Source of the DNA: JAVEWJ01 sp034004605
Lineage (GTDB): Bacteria; Patescibacteriota; Gracilibacteria; UBA1369; LOWO2-01-FULL-3
Reading direction: 5' to 3'
DNA: 64,000 bases
Assembly: GCA_034004605.1 (NCBI GenBank)
Contig: JAVEWJ010000001.1
Location: 1 to 64,000 of the forward strand
The translations under genes and the position numbers were made by a program. This document shows, piece after piece, positions 52,535-60,223 of this stretch (the first letter of the stretch is position 1; each line of letters opens with the position of its first letter). A model generated the notes under the pieces. The model was given only the letters and a program-made list of their open reading frames with translations. It had not been told where the DNA came from and made no database searches.

Positions 52535-53875
52535 CTAAAACAACTGTTTTATGTTTGCCGTTCCATAGTAGTAAACGGTTCTTCCCTGTTTTTCTCTGGA
52601 AAGAAACCCTTTATGCACTAAGTCCTTTAAATCTTTAATTGCTGTCATTTTGGCTACTTGATTTATATTCATGTGCATAGTGAGATTAGTCCTTTCTTCG
52701 GGATCGCCATGCAGGAATTGTAGTAGTTGGACTTGCCTTGTGTTTAGTTTATATGCGGTTTCACTTTTTTTCTTCATGTTGAGGTTTTCTTTTGCTTGAT
52801 TTTTTAGATATTCCTTAAATTCTTTTATTGCTAATTTTATTTTCTTAATATTATAGTCTATAAAGTAGGTCATATCATTGTCGTCTTGTTCACTATATAC
52901 ATATGCCATTGAATACTGTTTTGGTGATTGCTTTATTGCTTTTGAAATTGGTAAATACACAAATGCCCAGTACCCTTCTTTGATTAAGTACCAATAGAAA
53001 ATTAGCCTTGCAAGACGTCCATTCCCGTCTGTAAATGGATGTAGGTATCCTATCCAAAAATGGAGAATTATTGCTTTAATGACGGGATGAATAAACCTCT
53101 CGTTGCTTAATTCATTGTTGGCAAATTTTATGAGTTTTTCCAACTCTTTGTTCACAAATTTTGTATTAGGCCCCTCATGATAGACTTCTCCTGTTAGTTT
53201 ATCTGTCACAAATATTGGGTCATTTTTCTTTCTTAGTCTTGGCACCTTTTTTTCAGAATCCAATGTGTCTTTTGTAATTAGACTATGCAATTCTAGGATA
53301 AGATCCATACTCATTTCTCTATCTTTATAATCCTCTTCGATAGCTTTCATTGAGTTGTAATTGTTAACAATCATTTGTTCGGATTCATTTTTTGGCTTTC
53401 TTCCTTCTCTGAGCATTTTTTTTGCAGCTTTTCTACTTGTTGACGCACCTTCAAGTTGGGAAGATGCTATAGCTTCTTCCATTATTCCACGTATTATTAA
53501 TTTCTGTTTATTTGCCTTTTTTATATTGTTTTTTTCAACGAAAAGTTCTCCGCCTGTACTCATGTCTAGCTCGTGAAAAAACTCTTCAAAGTACGATAAT
53601 TTTAACCATGTAAAAGGTGTTCCACCTTCGTCTATAACTGTAGATTTTACGCTTTGAGACTCTCGGAAGATTTTTATGATTAGCCATAATTCTTCTTTAG
53701 AAACGCCCACAGGAGAAGGCTCTTTGTGGCGCATTTTGTCCCAATAAACATAATCTGATTCTATACATCTTTTGAAAAACTCTAGTATTTCTTTCCTATT
53801 CTTCGAATCGAATATTTTAGATATTTTTTCAGGTTTAATGCCCTTTATGCTTGGTTTTTCAAGTTTGTACTTCAT
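52535..53875 (-). CDS. Fic-family AMPylase with N-terminal and winged-helix domains
   Basis: 446 residues. The active-site motif LHFWIGYLHPFTDGNGRLAR (HPFxxGNGRxxR) is intact near residue 265. An inhibitory-helix-like motif appears earlier in EEAIASSQLEGASTSRKAA (S/TxxxE type near 140), so the enzyme is probably self-inhibited. The C-terminus has a winged helix (TRQVQLLQFLHGDPEERTNL). Fic enzymes attach AMP to target proteins. A cassette gene with its own promoter and operator-like direct repeats. Confidence 0.88.
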   Translation of the reverse strand: MKYKLEKPSIKGIKPEKISKIFDSKNRKEILEFFKRCIESDYVYWDKMRHKEPSPVGVSKEELWLIIKIFRESQSVKSTVIDEGGTPFTWLKLSYFEEFFHELDMSTGGELFVEKNNIKKANKQKLIIRGIMEEAIASSQLEGASTSRKAAKKMLREGRKPKNESEQMIVNNYNSMKAIEEDYKDREMSMDLILELHSLITKDTLDSEKKVPRLRKKNDPIFVTDKLTGEVYHEGPNTKFVNKELEKLIKFANNELSNERFIHPVIKAIILHFWIGYLHPFTDGNGRLARLIFYWYLIKEGYWAFVYLPISKAIKQSPKQYSMAYVYSEQDDNDMTYFIDYNIKKIKLAIKEFKEYLKNQAKENLNMKKKSETAYKLNTRQVQLLQFLHGDPEERTNLTMHMNINQVAKMTAIKDLKDLVHKGFLSREKQGRTVYYYGTANIKQLF

Positions 53876-53890
53876 ATCGAATAAGTATAA

Positions 53891-53971
53891 TTGTACTTAA
53901 ATTGTACCTATTTTAGACCTTTGCTGTCAAGATGAGTATATTTGTACCTAAATTGTACCTATTTTAGACCT
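53891..53971 (-). promoter_or_regulatory. Fic promoter flanked by 30-bp direct repeats
   Basis: Repeat 1 (53891-53920) and repeat 2 (53942-53971) differ at one base. Between them, on the minus strand, TTGACA (53925-53930) pairs with TACAAT (53901-53906) at 18 bp, and the -10 lies inside repeat 1. Such placement suggests an operator, perhaps bound by the Fic winged helix. Confidence 0.65.
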
Positions 53972-54089
53972 ATTAATAAATTGTTTCCGTATTGAAGCGA
54001 AGGAAACACCATCTTTCCCCTTATAAAAAAGAAAAACGGAATCTGGATTCTTTTTAAGAATTAGGGCGATAGCCCCCATGTAATTAATA

Positions 54090-54228
54090 TAATGTGGTGG
54101 CATATGGGAAGTTTTGAAAACTTCCTTCGTAATTTTACAGTGTTTCCAAAATTTGGAAGAGATGATTTTTGTAGTCCTTATTGTTCTAATTAAGCAAAAA
54201 TTATCGACACCCATATACCGTGTTATGT
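54090..54228 (-). other. attC-like site of the YdjM-like cassette
   Basis: The right end is GTTATGTGATG at 54222-54232, following the arm CCCATATACCG. The left arm near 54098-54108 (GGCATATGGG) is followed by GAAG and the TTTTG...CAAAATTTGG inner hairpin. The left TAAC is lost. The last 13 codons of the YdjM-like gene run into it. Confidence 0.55.
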
Positions 54229-54716
54229 GATGCTTTCAAAAATCTTTCTTTAAATAAGATGTAACCAGCCCAAACGATTACAGCGATCTCAAACAAAAAT
54301 GTCCAATGAAAGATAAAATTGTATCCCCAGAAATCGTAAACAGCTGGTACATCAAATAAGAAATATGCATATTCTGTAAATGGATAAAACCATTCAACTT
54401 TTCCTACTATTGTGTCAAGCATGAGATGCAAAAAAATATTTGCGAAAAATATGGTTGCAGCAAGATAATATTCTTTTTTCTTAAATAACCAGATTATAGC
54501 AAAAGCGAGAACCCCTATAATTAGCCAGTAAAATGGAATATGAATCCAATAGCTGTGGTGTAAACTTTGTCTATTATCGATTAAATAGAAATACAACATA
54601 TCTATGTCAGGGAGAATACTCCCGATTAATCCGATAAATAAATATTTACTTGTTTTAATATTTTTCTGCACCGTCTTTGTTAGGACGTATCCAGCTGGTA
54701 GGTGACCTATAAACAT
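54201..54716 (-). CDS. YdjM/DUF457-type membrane-bound metal-dependent hydrolase
   Basis: 171 residues from ATG 54716 (MFIGHLPAGYVLTKTVQKNI). GHLPAGY, LIGSILPDIDMLYFYL with its Asp pair, and HHSYWIHIPFYWLIIGVLAF with the His pair match this family of membrane proteins; IFLHLMLDTIVGKVEWFYPF holds a further His-Asp. About five helices. Cassette gene; the reading frame runs through its R''-like site. Confidence 0.7.
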   Translation of the reverse strand: MFIGHLPAGYVLTKTVQKNIKTSKYLFIGLIGSILPDIDMLYFYLIDNRQSLHHSYWIHIPFYWLIIGVLAFAIIWLFKKKEYYLAATIFFANIFLHLMLDTIVGKVEWFYPFTEYAYFLFDVPAVYDFWGYNFIFHWTFLFEIAVIVWAGYILFKERFLKASHNTVYGCR

Positions 54717-54737
54717 AATATTTATGAAAATTTCACA

Positions 54738-54893
54738 CAACGTGGCGCAACTTATATGAAGTGTACGTCAAAAACGGAGTTTTTGTAAGGACATTTCGGA
54801 TAATCGCTGTTAGACGACGAAAGCAACGCGAGGAGGAGAACAGCGATGCAAGTCGCGCCACGTTGGCCAACGAGCGTAGCGATGTTGGCTAAC
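54738..54893 (-). repeat. Constant block, intact (copy G)
   Basis: 156 bp from CAAC to GGCTAAC. The attC-like part (54738-54815) folds as GCGCAACTTATATGAAG.. against ..GGATAATCGC with the CAAAAAC-like inner hairpin. The spacer contains GTCGCGCCAC, the reverse complement of the block start. Nearly identical to copies A, C, D and E. Confidence 0.8.
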
Positions 54894-54973
54894 GTTTGCG
54901 TGTATGAGAAGTTGCGAAGCAATTTGGGCGAAGGCTTTTGTAAAAAGCAGTAGCCTCATACACGCTGTTGTAC
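54890..54973 (-). other. attC-like site of the ART-like cassette
   Basis: TAACG at the left; arms GCGTGTATGAG and CTCATACACGC pair perfectly; GAAG follows the left arm; the inner hairpin is TTGC..GCAA then TTTGGGCG; the site ends GTTGTACGATG. At 84 bp it is the most compact and best folded of the variable sites. Confidence 0.75.
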
Positions 54974-55008
54974 GATGTAATGAAATATAATAAGGGCAAT
55001 TTTATTTT

Positions 55009-55827
55009 TTAGGTTTTTCCTTGTAGCCTCACATCTTCTCTCGAGACACCTAACAATTCATGTAGATATTGATACACTTCTTCAGTATTATCTCTGGAAT
55101 ATTTTGCAATAATTTCATTCTTTGAAACATAGTCAGGTATTAAATATTCATCTTCTTCTAATCCAAAATAGTTGTCCGTATTGCTGTTTATTACAGAATC
55201 AATTGGTATTTTAAGAACATAAATTGCATATTGAAGTTGTTCTGCTGCGTCCGGAACATTTCCAGTACCAGCCTCTGCACAAGGAATACTGGTTGTGGCC
55301 GAAATGAATGACGAACCACCTATTTGACTTTGTTTCACAGCGAGTTCTTCTGCGATACTTTGAGAAAGTGGCTTGGCTACTGTAAGATAACGTTCATCTC
55401 CATAAATTGCATAACCGACTTCGTCTGATGATTGAAGTTGTTCTGTTAACTGTTTGGTTGATAATTTTCCATATCCATAGGTTCTTGTGTAAAAACCTTT
55501 CTCGTCTAAATTAGGATAATCCCCACGTAGTAAATAAATAAACCCGTCTTTGATAAATTTTGGATTGAGCCTGGGTTCCCATGTTTCAAATTGTAATTCA
55601 GAAATTTTTGTTCTTTGTGGGTAACCATTTTTCTCAAGAATATTGTCAACGTCACGAGCAAAGTCAAATTGTATCTTTCTATCGAATAAAGCAACAAGCT
55701 CTGGATTATCTTTGATAATTTCCCAGTTTAACCAAAGACTGTCCAGTCGCTGTTTACGTTGTTCTATGTTTTCTTTCATTACCTCGGGCTCTTCTTTGAA
55801 TTGTTGTTCTCTGCCAAAATTTTCCAT
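55009..55827 (-). CDS. ADP-ribosyltransferase-like protein
   Basis: 272 residues. The pattern of R-S-E ADP-ribosyltransferases is visible: Arg in GFIYLLRGDYPN, a Ser-Thr strand in GGSSFISATTSIPCAEAG, and an acidic EEDEYLIPDYVSKNEIIAKY near residue 230 where the ExE-like residues occur. IYVLKIPIDSVI precedes it. The enzyme would transfer ADP-ribose from NAD. The N-terminal ~90 residues are helical. Family call by eye only. Cassette gene. Confidence 0.5.
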   Translation of the reverse strand: MENFGREQQFKEEPEVMKENIEQRKQRLDSLWLNWEIIKDNPELVALFDRKIQFDFARDVDNILEKNGYPQRTKISELQFETWEPRLNPKFIKDGFIYLLRGDYPNLDEKGFYTRTYGYGKLSTKQLTEQLQSSDEVGYAIYGDERYLTVAKPLSQSIAEELAVKQSQIGGSSFISATTSIPCAEAGTGNVPDAAEQLQYAIYVLKIPIDSVINSNTDNYFGLEEDEYLIPDYVSKNEIIAKYSRDNTEEVYQYLHELLGVSREDVRLQGKT

Positions 55828-55903
55828 ATATTTGGATTAAAAAATAAAATTGCTCCGATTAAATTTGCCCTATCGGGCAAAAAGAGTTTTTCATTATTTC
55901 GCA

Positions 55904-56016
55904 CAACGAGCGAAGCGATGTTGGCTAACGGTCTCGAATATCTGAAGTTTACTTGGAACGGAGTAAAAAGTAAATTTGGGTTAAGAGTTGGCGAAACCTG
56001 ATATGCGGTGTTGTCG
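55904..56016 (-). other. attC-like site with a 26-bp block remnant
   Basis: CAAC (55904-55907), then the short cgagcgaagcgatgttggctaac remnant, then TAAC (55926-55929), arms ATATC/GATAT, GAAG, inner hairpin TTTACT..AGTAAATTTGGG, ending GTTGTCGGATG (56010-56020). Confidence 0.65.
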
Positions 56017-56027
56017 GATGTAATTTT

Positions 56028-56390
56028 CTATTCTTTGTTTTTTCTTTTTGGCCAATTAAATATTATTCTAATTCCGATTAGCAATAGTATTATAAATATG
56101 CTTCCTGTGTATATTATGTAATTTAAGAGAAGAAATTCATCATTTTCTGGAATTATATCTAATCTGCAAGCGTTTAATCCCGTTATCATTCCTTTGGTGT
56201 CGTAGTAAATTGGAATTGGCCACCCATATTGTTCTCTATATTCCCCACAGCATTCATTTGGTACTGATAAAGATATGTTTGGCACTATTTCTTTACTACA
56301 TGAAGAGTGAAGTGTTGAGATGAATGGAATTATAAGGCCTAAAGCTAAAGATAAAACTACTATGGTGATGGTTTTAATCAATTTTTTCAC
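56028..56390 (-). CDS. Hypothetical two-helix membrane protein
   Basis: 120 residues. Helix 1 at 7-27 (TITIVVLSLALGLIIPFIST) and helix 2 at about 88-110 (YIIYTGSIFIILLLIGIRII). The loop between has four Cys (HSSCSKEI, NECCGEY, LNACRLD) that could form disulphides outside the cell. No family recognised. Cassette gene. Confidence 0.55.
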   Translation of the reverse strand: MKKLIKTITIVVLSLALGLIIPFISTLHSSCSKEIVPNISLSVPNECCGEYREQYGWPIPIYYDTKGMITGLNACRLDIIPENDEFLLLNYIIYTGSIFIILLLIGIRIIFNWPKRKNKE

Positions 56391-56417
56391 AAGAATTTTT
56401 TAGAAAATAATTTCAGA

Positions 56418-56572
56418 TAACGTGGCGCGACTTATCCGAAGTGTCCGGCAAAAACGAAGTTTTTGTAAGGACATTTTGGATAATCGCTGTTAGACGATGT
56501 CGCGAAGCGAGGAGGAGAACAGCGATGCAAGTCGAGCCACGTTGGCCAACGAGCGTAGCGATGTTGGCTAAC
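56418..56572 (-). repeat. Constant block, intact (copy E)
   Basis: 155 bp from TAAC to GGCTAAC, nearly identical to copy A (both have gtgtccggc where C, D and G have gtgtacgtc). The attC-like part ends GTTAGAC at 56489-56495. Confidence 0.85.
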
Positions 56573-56686
56573 GGCCAGCACTATGCGATGTTCACTGGCG
56601 GTATAATATCGCCTGAAAAGCGTCACCGCCAGTGAATATGGGCGGAACGAGCGTAGCGAAGTATATCCGGGTAGTGCTGGTTGTGT
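56569..56686 (-). other. attC-like site of the two-gene cassette
   Basis: TAACG at the left; arms CCAGCACTA and TAGTGCTGG; inner hairpin TTCACTGGCGGTATAAT with its complement ACCGCCAGTGAA then TATGGGCGG; end GTTGTGTGATG. Confidence 0.7.
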
Positions 56687-56698
56687 GATGTTATAAAA

Positions 56699-57127
56699 TC
56701 ACTTCAACCATGCTTGGAATTCTTCGTAAGAAGGCAAAATTTTAAAAAACTCTTTCAATTTAGAGAGTAAAAAAGCTTTTTCTTTTCCATTTTGTTCTTT
56801 TTCGTAGAAAGCGTAATTACTAGTTATACTTTCTATTTCACCTGCCAATTTGCAAAATTCAATTAGTTTCTTAGTTAAATTGTATTTTTTTGATATTTTT
56901 TTAAAATGATAGGGATAGATTTCATTCCAATGGAAGGGTAAAAATATGGTTGAAAAAGAACCTGATGCGTTTTCCATAAGATCTAATATCGGTTCGTTAT
57001 TTTCTATAGCTTTGATAATACATAAAATTTCATCTTTGCTATTTTGTTCAACAAAGATATGTTTGAAAGAGTTTTTTAATTTTTGATAAAACTCTTTGCT
57101 TATTGATGGTGTTTGCACTTTATTCAT
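56699..57127 (-). CDS. Hypothetical helical protein
   Basis: 142 residues, soluble and helical (KEFYQKLKNSFKHIFVEQNS, YPYHFKKISKKYNLTKKLIE, KLKEFFKILPSYEEFQAWLK). No family recognised. It shares a cassette with the gene at 57237, since no recombination site separates them. Its codon use is AT-rich, unlike its partner. Confidence 0.5.
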   Translation of the reverse strand: MNKVQTPSISKEFYQKLKNSFKHIFVEQNSKDEILCIIKAIENNEPILDLMENASGSFSTIFLPFHWNEIYPYHFKKISKKYNLTKKLIEFCKLAGEIESITSNYAFYEKEQNGKEKAFLLSKLKEFFKILPSYEEFQAWLK

Positions 57128-57146
57128 TATCTTTGATTATGGGGGG

Positions 57147-57179
57147 TGTTGGAGGTGATGCGAGCATTCACCTCCAACA
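57147..57179. terminator. Strong hairpin between the two genes of one cassette
   Basis: TGTTGGAGGTGA and TCACCTCCAACA form a perfect 12-bp stem with a nine-base loop. There is no T-run after it on the minus strand, so either factor-dependent termination or mRNA protection is possible. Confidence 0.45.
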
Positions 57180-57236
57180 GCGGTTTTAGGATAAAGGCTT
57201 TTTTGCTCGATGTTGATAGTCAACCTCACGTTTGCT

Positions 57237-57461
57237 TTAATCCCTATGGACCTTGATGAGATTGCCGTCGAGATCGAAGATGAAGTGGGTGCCGTTGAAC
57301 TTGACGTTTGAAACGATTTGGCCACTATCGCGATCGTAGGTGAAGAATCGTTCTGAGATCTTCACTGTTTCGCCCGTTTCCGTGGTCCAGTTGTCTTCGC
57401 CACCGACCTGCCGCAGTATAGCATTGCGGATTTTGGTCATCACCTTCCAAGGGACAGCCAT
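57237..57461 (-). CDS. Small hypothetical protein with GC-rich codon use
   Basis: 74 residues from ATG 57461, preferred over an ATG 33 bp upstream because AAGGAGAAAGG lies directly before it. The protein (AVPWKVMTKIRNAILRQVGG start; TYDRDSGQIVSNVKFNGTHF, FDLDGNLIKVHRD) looks beta-rich. No family recognised. Codon use is GC-richer than its cassette mate, resembling the genes at 33956 and 34786. Confidence 0.55.
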   Translation of the reverse strand: MAVPWKVMTKIRNAILRQVGGEDNWTTETGETVKISERFFTYDRDSGQIVSNVKFNGTHFIFDLDGNLIKVHRD

Positions 57462-57593
57462 TGCCTTTCTCCTTTCCTCCAAAACTGTATCCATCTGAGC
57501 AAAAGTTCGACTTTTAACTTTATTTAAGCGATATGCACTCAGCAGTTACAGTATATCGAGGATTTTTAGTTTAGTTGATTTTATCATTTTACA

Positions 57594-57748
57594 CAACGTG
57601 GCGCGACTTATCCGAAGTGTACGTCAAAAACGAAGTTTTTATAAGGACATTTTGGATAATCGCTGTTAGACGATGTCGCGAAGCGAGGAGGAGAACAGCG
57701 ATGCAAGTCGCGCCACGTTGGCCAACGAGCGTAGCGATGTTGGCTAAC
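57594..57748 (-). repeat. Constant block, intact (copy D)
   Basis: 155 bp from CAAC to GGCTAAC. The attC-like part ends GTTAGAC at 57665-57671. One base in the tttttgtaagg stretch is changed (tttttataagg). Confidence 0.85.
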
Positions 57749-58240
57749 GTTCCGGCATAGCCGAAGTTTGGCAGTGGTAAAATTGGGAGCAACGCGACCC
57801 ACCACTGCCAAATTTGGGTGTGCGAGATAAAAATTACTATTTACCACCTAAAACTACAAAATTAATTATAACTTTGAAAAAAATAAGCTGGATCAAATAG
57901 AAAAGCAATATCGGAGTAATGAGTGCTGAACCCAATATTCCTGGATACGTCCATGCTTCTCTGGCATTTGAATTGCATAATGAATAAGCTTCTGGATACT
58001 CCGATATTGCGTCTCCATAATATTGGAGACAATTATTGTAAACGTCATTTACTCCCGACAGCCATATTGCAGGTATACTTATGATGAAAGTCACAAGGAA
58101 TATAATCATCAATAAGCGAAACCACCACTTAGCTATTAAGAATGAATGCTTATTTTTTTCAAAGAATGGGAATAAAATTTTTTTCATATTGTCTAAGTTA
58201 AGAAATTTTTATCTCGCGAACCGGCTATGCCGTGTTAGCT
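57745..58240 (-). other. attC-like palindrome holding a gene in its loop
   Basis: TAAC at 57745; arm CGGCATAGCC, GAAG, inner hairpin TTTGGCAGTGG..CCACTGCCAAATTTGGGTG. A second hairpin follows with arms GCGAGATAAAAATT (57822-57835) and AATTTTTATCTCGC (58204-58217). The outer arm GGCTATGCCG and GTTAGCTGATG close the site. The second hairpin's loop is 368 bases and contains the whole gene 57837-58187. Confidence 0.65.
57837..58187 (-). CDS. Hypothetical membrane protein nested in an attC-like site
   Basis: 116 residues with two or three helices (LLMIIFLVTFIISIPAIWLSG near 25-45; ILGSALITPILLFYLIQLIF near 84-103). The extracellular part has NNCLQYYGDAISEYPEAYSL and a second Cys. No family recognised. 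It lies exactly between the arms of a 14-bp inverted repeat inside the palindrome that ends the next cassette. It might be a captured gene or part of an unusual long site. Confidence 0.6.
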   Translation of the reverse strand: MKKILFPFFEKNKHSFLIAKWWFRLLMIIFLVTFIISIPAIWLSGVNDVYNNCLQYYGDAISEYPEAYSLCNSNAREAWTYPGILGSALITPILLFYLIQLIFFKVIINFVVLGGK

Positions 58241-58271
58241 GATGTTGTCATTTTCTTTGTCTGCCAGATGA

Positions 58272-58808
58272 TTAAAATTTATTAAATTTTGTCCAATGTC
58301 TGTTGCTTCTCAAGAATATATCCTTTTGAGGTAATACACCATAAAATTCGCTAATGTTGGGCATTAAAAAGCCTTTGTTTTGAACAATTTTTAGCAGATC
58401 TTGGACTTTTGACCTGTCTGAAGTGTTTTTGTGAATCTCGTTTCTTATTATTACAACTGTGTTGTCTAAAATATCCAATTCATCTTTCCAGTATACATCT
58501 TCAGCCCAATTGTCAGGATATTTATCGTCTTTATATGATTTTTCAAGATCTGCTAAAAATTGTTCTATTTCAAGATCTCTTTTGATGCCTAAATCATCCA
58601 GTCCTTTTCGTAAATTATGTGTAATTTTATGGTCATGCCCTTTTAATTGCAACAAACACTTGACATACATTTCTAGTGATGTAGCACTTATGTGCATTGC
58701 TACTGGATAAAGGGAGTGCATGAAGAGAAGTCTGGCAGACAAATAATGTTGATCAGCCATAAACAGCCAACTATTTACAATCTCATTTGGGTCTTTTGTT
58801 GATGTCAT
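58272..58808 (-). CDS. HEPN-like protein
   Basis: 178 residues. ADQHYLSARLLFMHSLYPVAMHISATSLEMYVKCLLQLKG followed by HKITHNLRKGLDDL (split over helices) is the layout of HEPN-type helical bundles, often RNases paired with nucleotidyltransferases. The Rx4-6H catalytic motif is not clear; VIIRNEIHKN has only three residues between Arg and His. Cassette start GTTAGCTGA complements its R'' TCAGCTAAC perfectly. Confidence 0.55.
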   Translation of the reverse strand: MTSTKDPNEIVNSWLFMADQHYLSARLLFMHSLYPVAMHISATSLEMYVKCLLQLKGHDHKITHNLRKGLDDLGIKRDLEIEQFLADLEKSYKDDKYPDNWAEDVYWKDELDILDNTVVIIRNEIHKNTSDRSKVQDLLKIVQNKGFLMPNISEFYGVLPQKDIFLRSNRHWTKFNKF

Positions 58809-58837
58809 AAAATTATTAAGAAAATGACAATTTCAGC

Positions 58838-58992
58838 TAACGTGGCGCGACTTATCCGAAGTGTACGTCAAAAACGAAGTTTTTGTAAGGACATTTCGGA
58901 TAATCGCTGTTAGACGACGTCGCGTAGCGAGGAGGATAACAGCGATGCAAGTCGCGCCACGTTGGCCAACGAGCGTAGCGATGTTGGCTAAC
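58838..58992 (-). repeat. Constant block, intact (copy C)
   Basis: 155 bp from TAAC to GGCTAAC; the attC-like part ends GTTAGAC at 58909-58915. Differs from copy A at a few positions only (for example cgcgtagcg for cgcgaagcg). Confidence 0.85.
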
Positions 58993-59183
58993 GTTCGCGT
59001 GTATCTGAAGTTTTCATCCCGATTTAGCAGGATATAATTTCGATTTCAGATAACGCTTTATATTTTAAACTCCACCCAAATCCTCATCTTATTAAGGGAT
59101 GAAAATTTGGGCGGAGGAAAATTGGCACTCCTTAAGGATTTAATTTGCGCCAATTTTCCGTAGCCAGATACACGCTGTTATAC
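58989..59183 (-). other. Long branched attC-like site
   Basis: TAACG at the left; arms GCGTGTATCTG and CAGATACACGC; GAAG; hairpin TTTTCATCCC with GGGATGAAAA then TTTGGGCGG; second hairpin GGAAAATTGGC with GCCAATTTTCC; end GTTATACGCTG. About 195 bp, showing the two-hairpin plan also seen at 57745-58240. Confidence 0.7.
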
Positions 59184-59238
59184 GCTGTTTTGAAAAGTCC
59201 CATTCCTTACTAAAAAGAAATTTTGGCAATTCATTCTT

Positions 59239-59976
59239 TTATCGAGGAACAAGAACAAATGTTTCTCCTTTTTTATTATCTTTATAAACAACTGAACCGT
59301 GACCAAGTCGTCTCGCCCATTCTTCTGGCGGTTGGGATGAGTAAACGCTTAACGCTAACCAACTTTGATTTTCGTCTATTTCTAGGTTGATACCGCTTTG
59401 ATCATTTGCAGCGACAAGGCAATCTCCGTAAGGACCACCAATTACTTCTACTTCGTCTCTATTCCATTCCAGCGATTCAAGTTCTTGCCATAAGTTTGAA
59501 TCGCCGGCTCCTGAAAATGGTTCTGAGACTTCGTTGGTTGTTCGAACTTCATCTTTTTCTCGACTATCATCCTGCGCATAAACAAATTCTTTCCCGTCAA
59601 AACCGTAGCGGGAGCCAATTAAAAGTTTAAGACCGTTTTTTTCTCGACCCAATACTTGAGAACCCATGCCGACATACTCGTGGCCTTCCCAAATTTCACC
59701 CGTTTCTTCTTTCCATAGAATTTGAGCATGAACATCACCCTTGTAACGAGGATGAAGTTCGGATTTTCGGGCAGTTATTCTACCCATAATTTCCCGTAGA
59801 TACTCTTTTGCTTGTTCTTCGGTTTCTGCTGTGACTCCATCGACTTTACGAAATCCTTCAAAACCAGTTAGATTTTCGGCCATTTCTAAACCGCGATTTG
59901 GAAGTAGGTGATAAAAAACATCTACTTTTTCTTTACTCTCTTGTGGCGGAGTAACACCTTCAAATTTTTCTAGCAT
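59239..59976 (-). CDS. Hypothetical soluble protein
   Basis: 245 residues, acidic, no signal peptide. Contains FYHLLPNRGLEMAENLTGFE, EEQAKEYLREIMGRITARKS, LWKEETGEIWEGHEYVGMGS and VIGGPYGDCLVAANDQSGIN. No family recognised. Its cassette start GTTATACGC is a perfect complement of its R'' GCGTATAAC, so the cassette is intact. Confidence 0.55.
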   Translation of the reverse strand: MLEKFEGVTPPQESKEKVDVFYHLLPNRGLEMAENLTGFEGFRKVDGVTAETEEQAKEYLREIMGRITARKSELHPRYKGDVHAQILWKEETGEIWEGHEYVGMGSQVLGREKNGLKLLIGSRYGFDGKEFVYAQDDSREKDEVRTTNEVSEPFSGAGDSNLWQELESLEWNRDEVEVIGGPYGDCLVAANDQSGINLEIDENQSWLALSVYSSQPPEEWARRLGHGSVVYKDNKKGETFVLVPR

Positions 59977-60082
59977 AATTTTATTTTTAGTTAGTAAATA
60001 ATAGTTAAATTATAACATATTATATCGACCTCCGCAACAATGAATTGCCAAAATTTTAATTAAAGGGATTTTTCAAAATGGC

Positions 60083-60209
60083 GTATAACGGCCGAGACTA
60101 TGAGAAGTTTGACGGCGGTATAATGTGTGCGCCAGCGCTCACCATCGCCAAATTTGGGTGAACGACTGAGTGAAGCGAAGGAGTGAACCTCATAGTCTCT
60201 GTTATGTGA
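60083..60209 (-). other. attC-like site of the SLH cassette
   Basis: TAACG (60086-60090); arms GAGACTATGAG and CTCATAGTCTC; GAAG; hairpin TTTGACGGCGGTATAAT with CACCATCGCCAAATTTGGGTG; end GTTATGTGATG (60201-60211). No constant block intervenes here. Confidence 0.75.
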
Positions 60210-60223
60210 TGTAGTGAAAAAAA

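Noticed and set aside
53948..54214. Minus-strand 88-codon frame
   Set aside because: It lies across the attC-like site of the YdjM-like cassette and encodes no recognisable protein.
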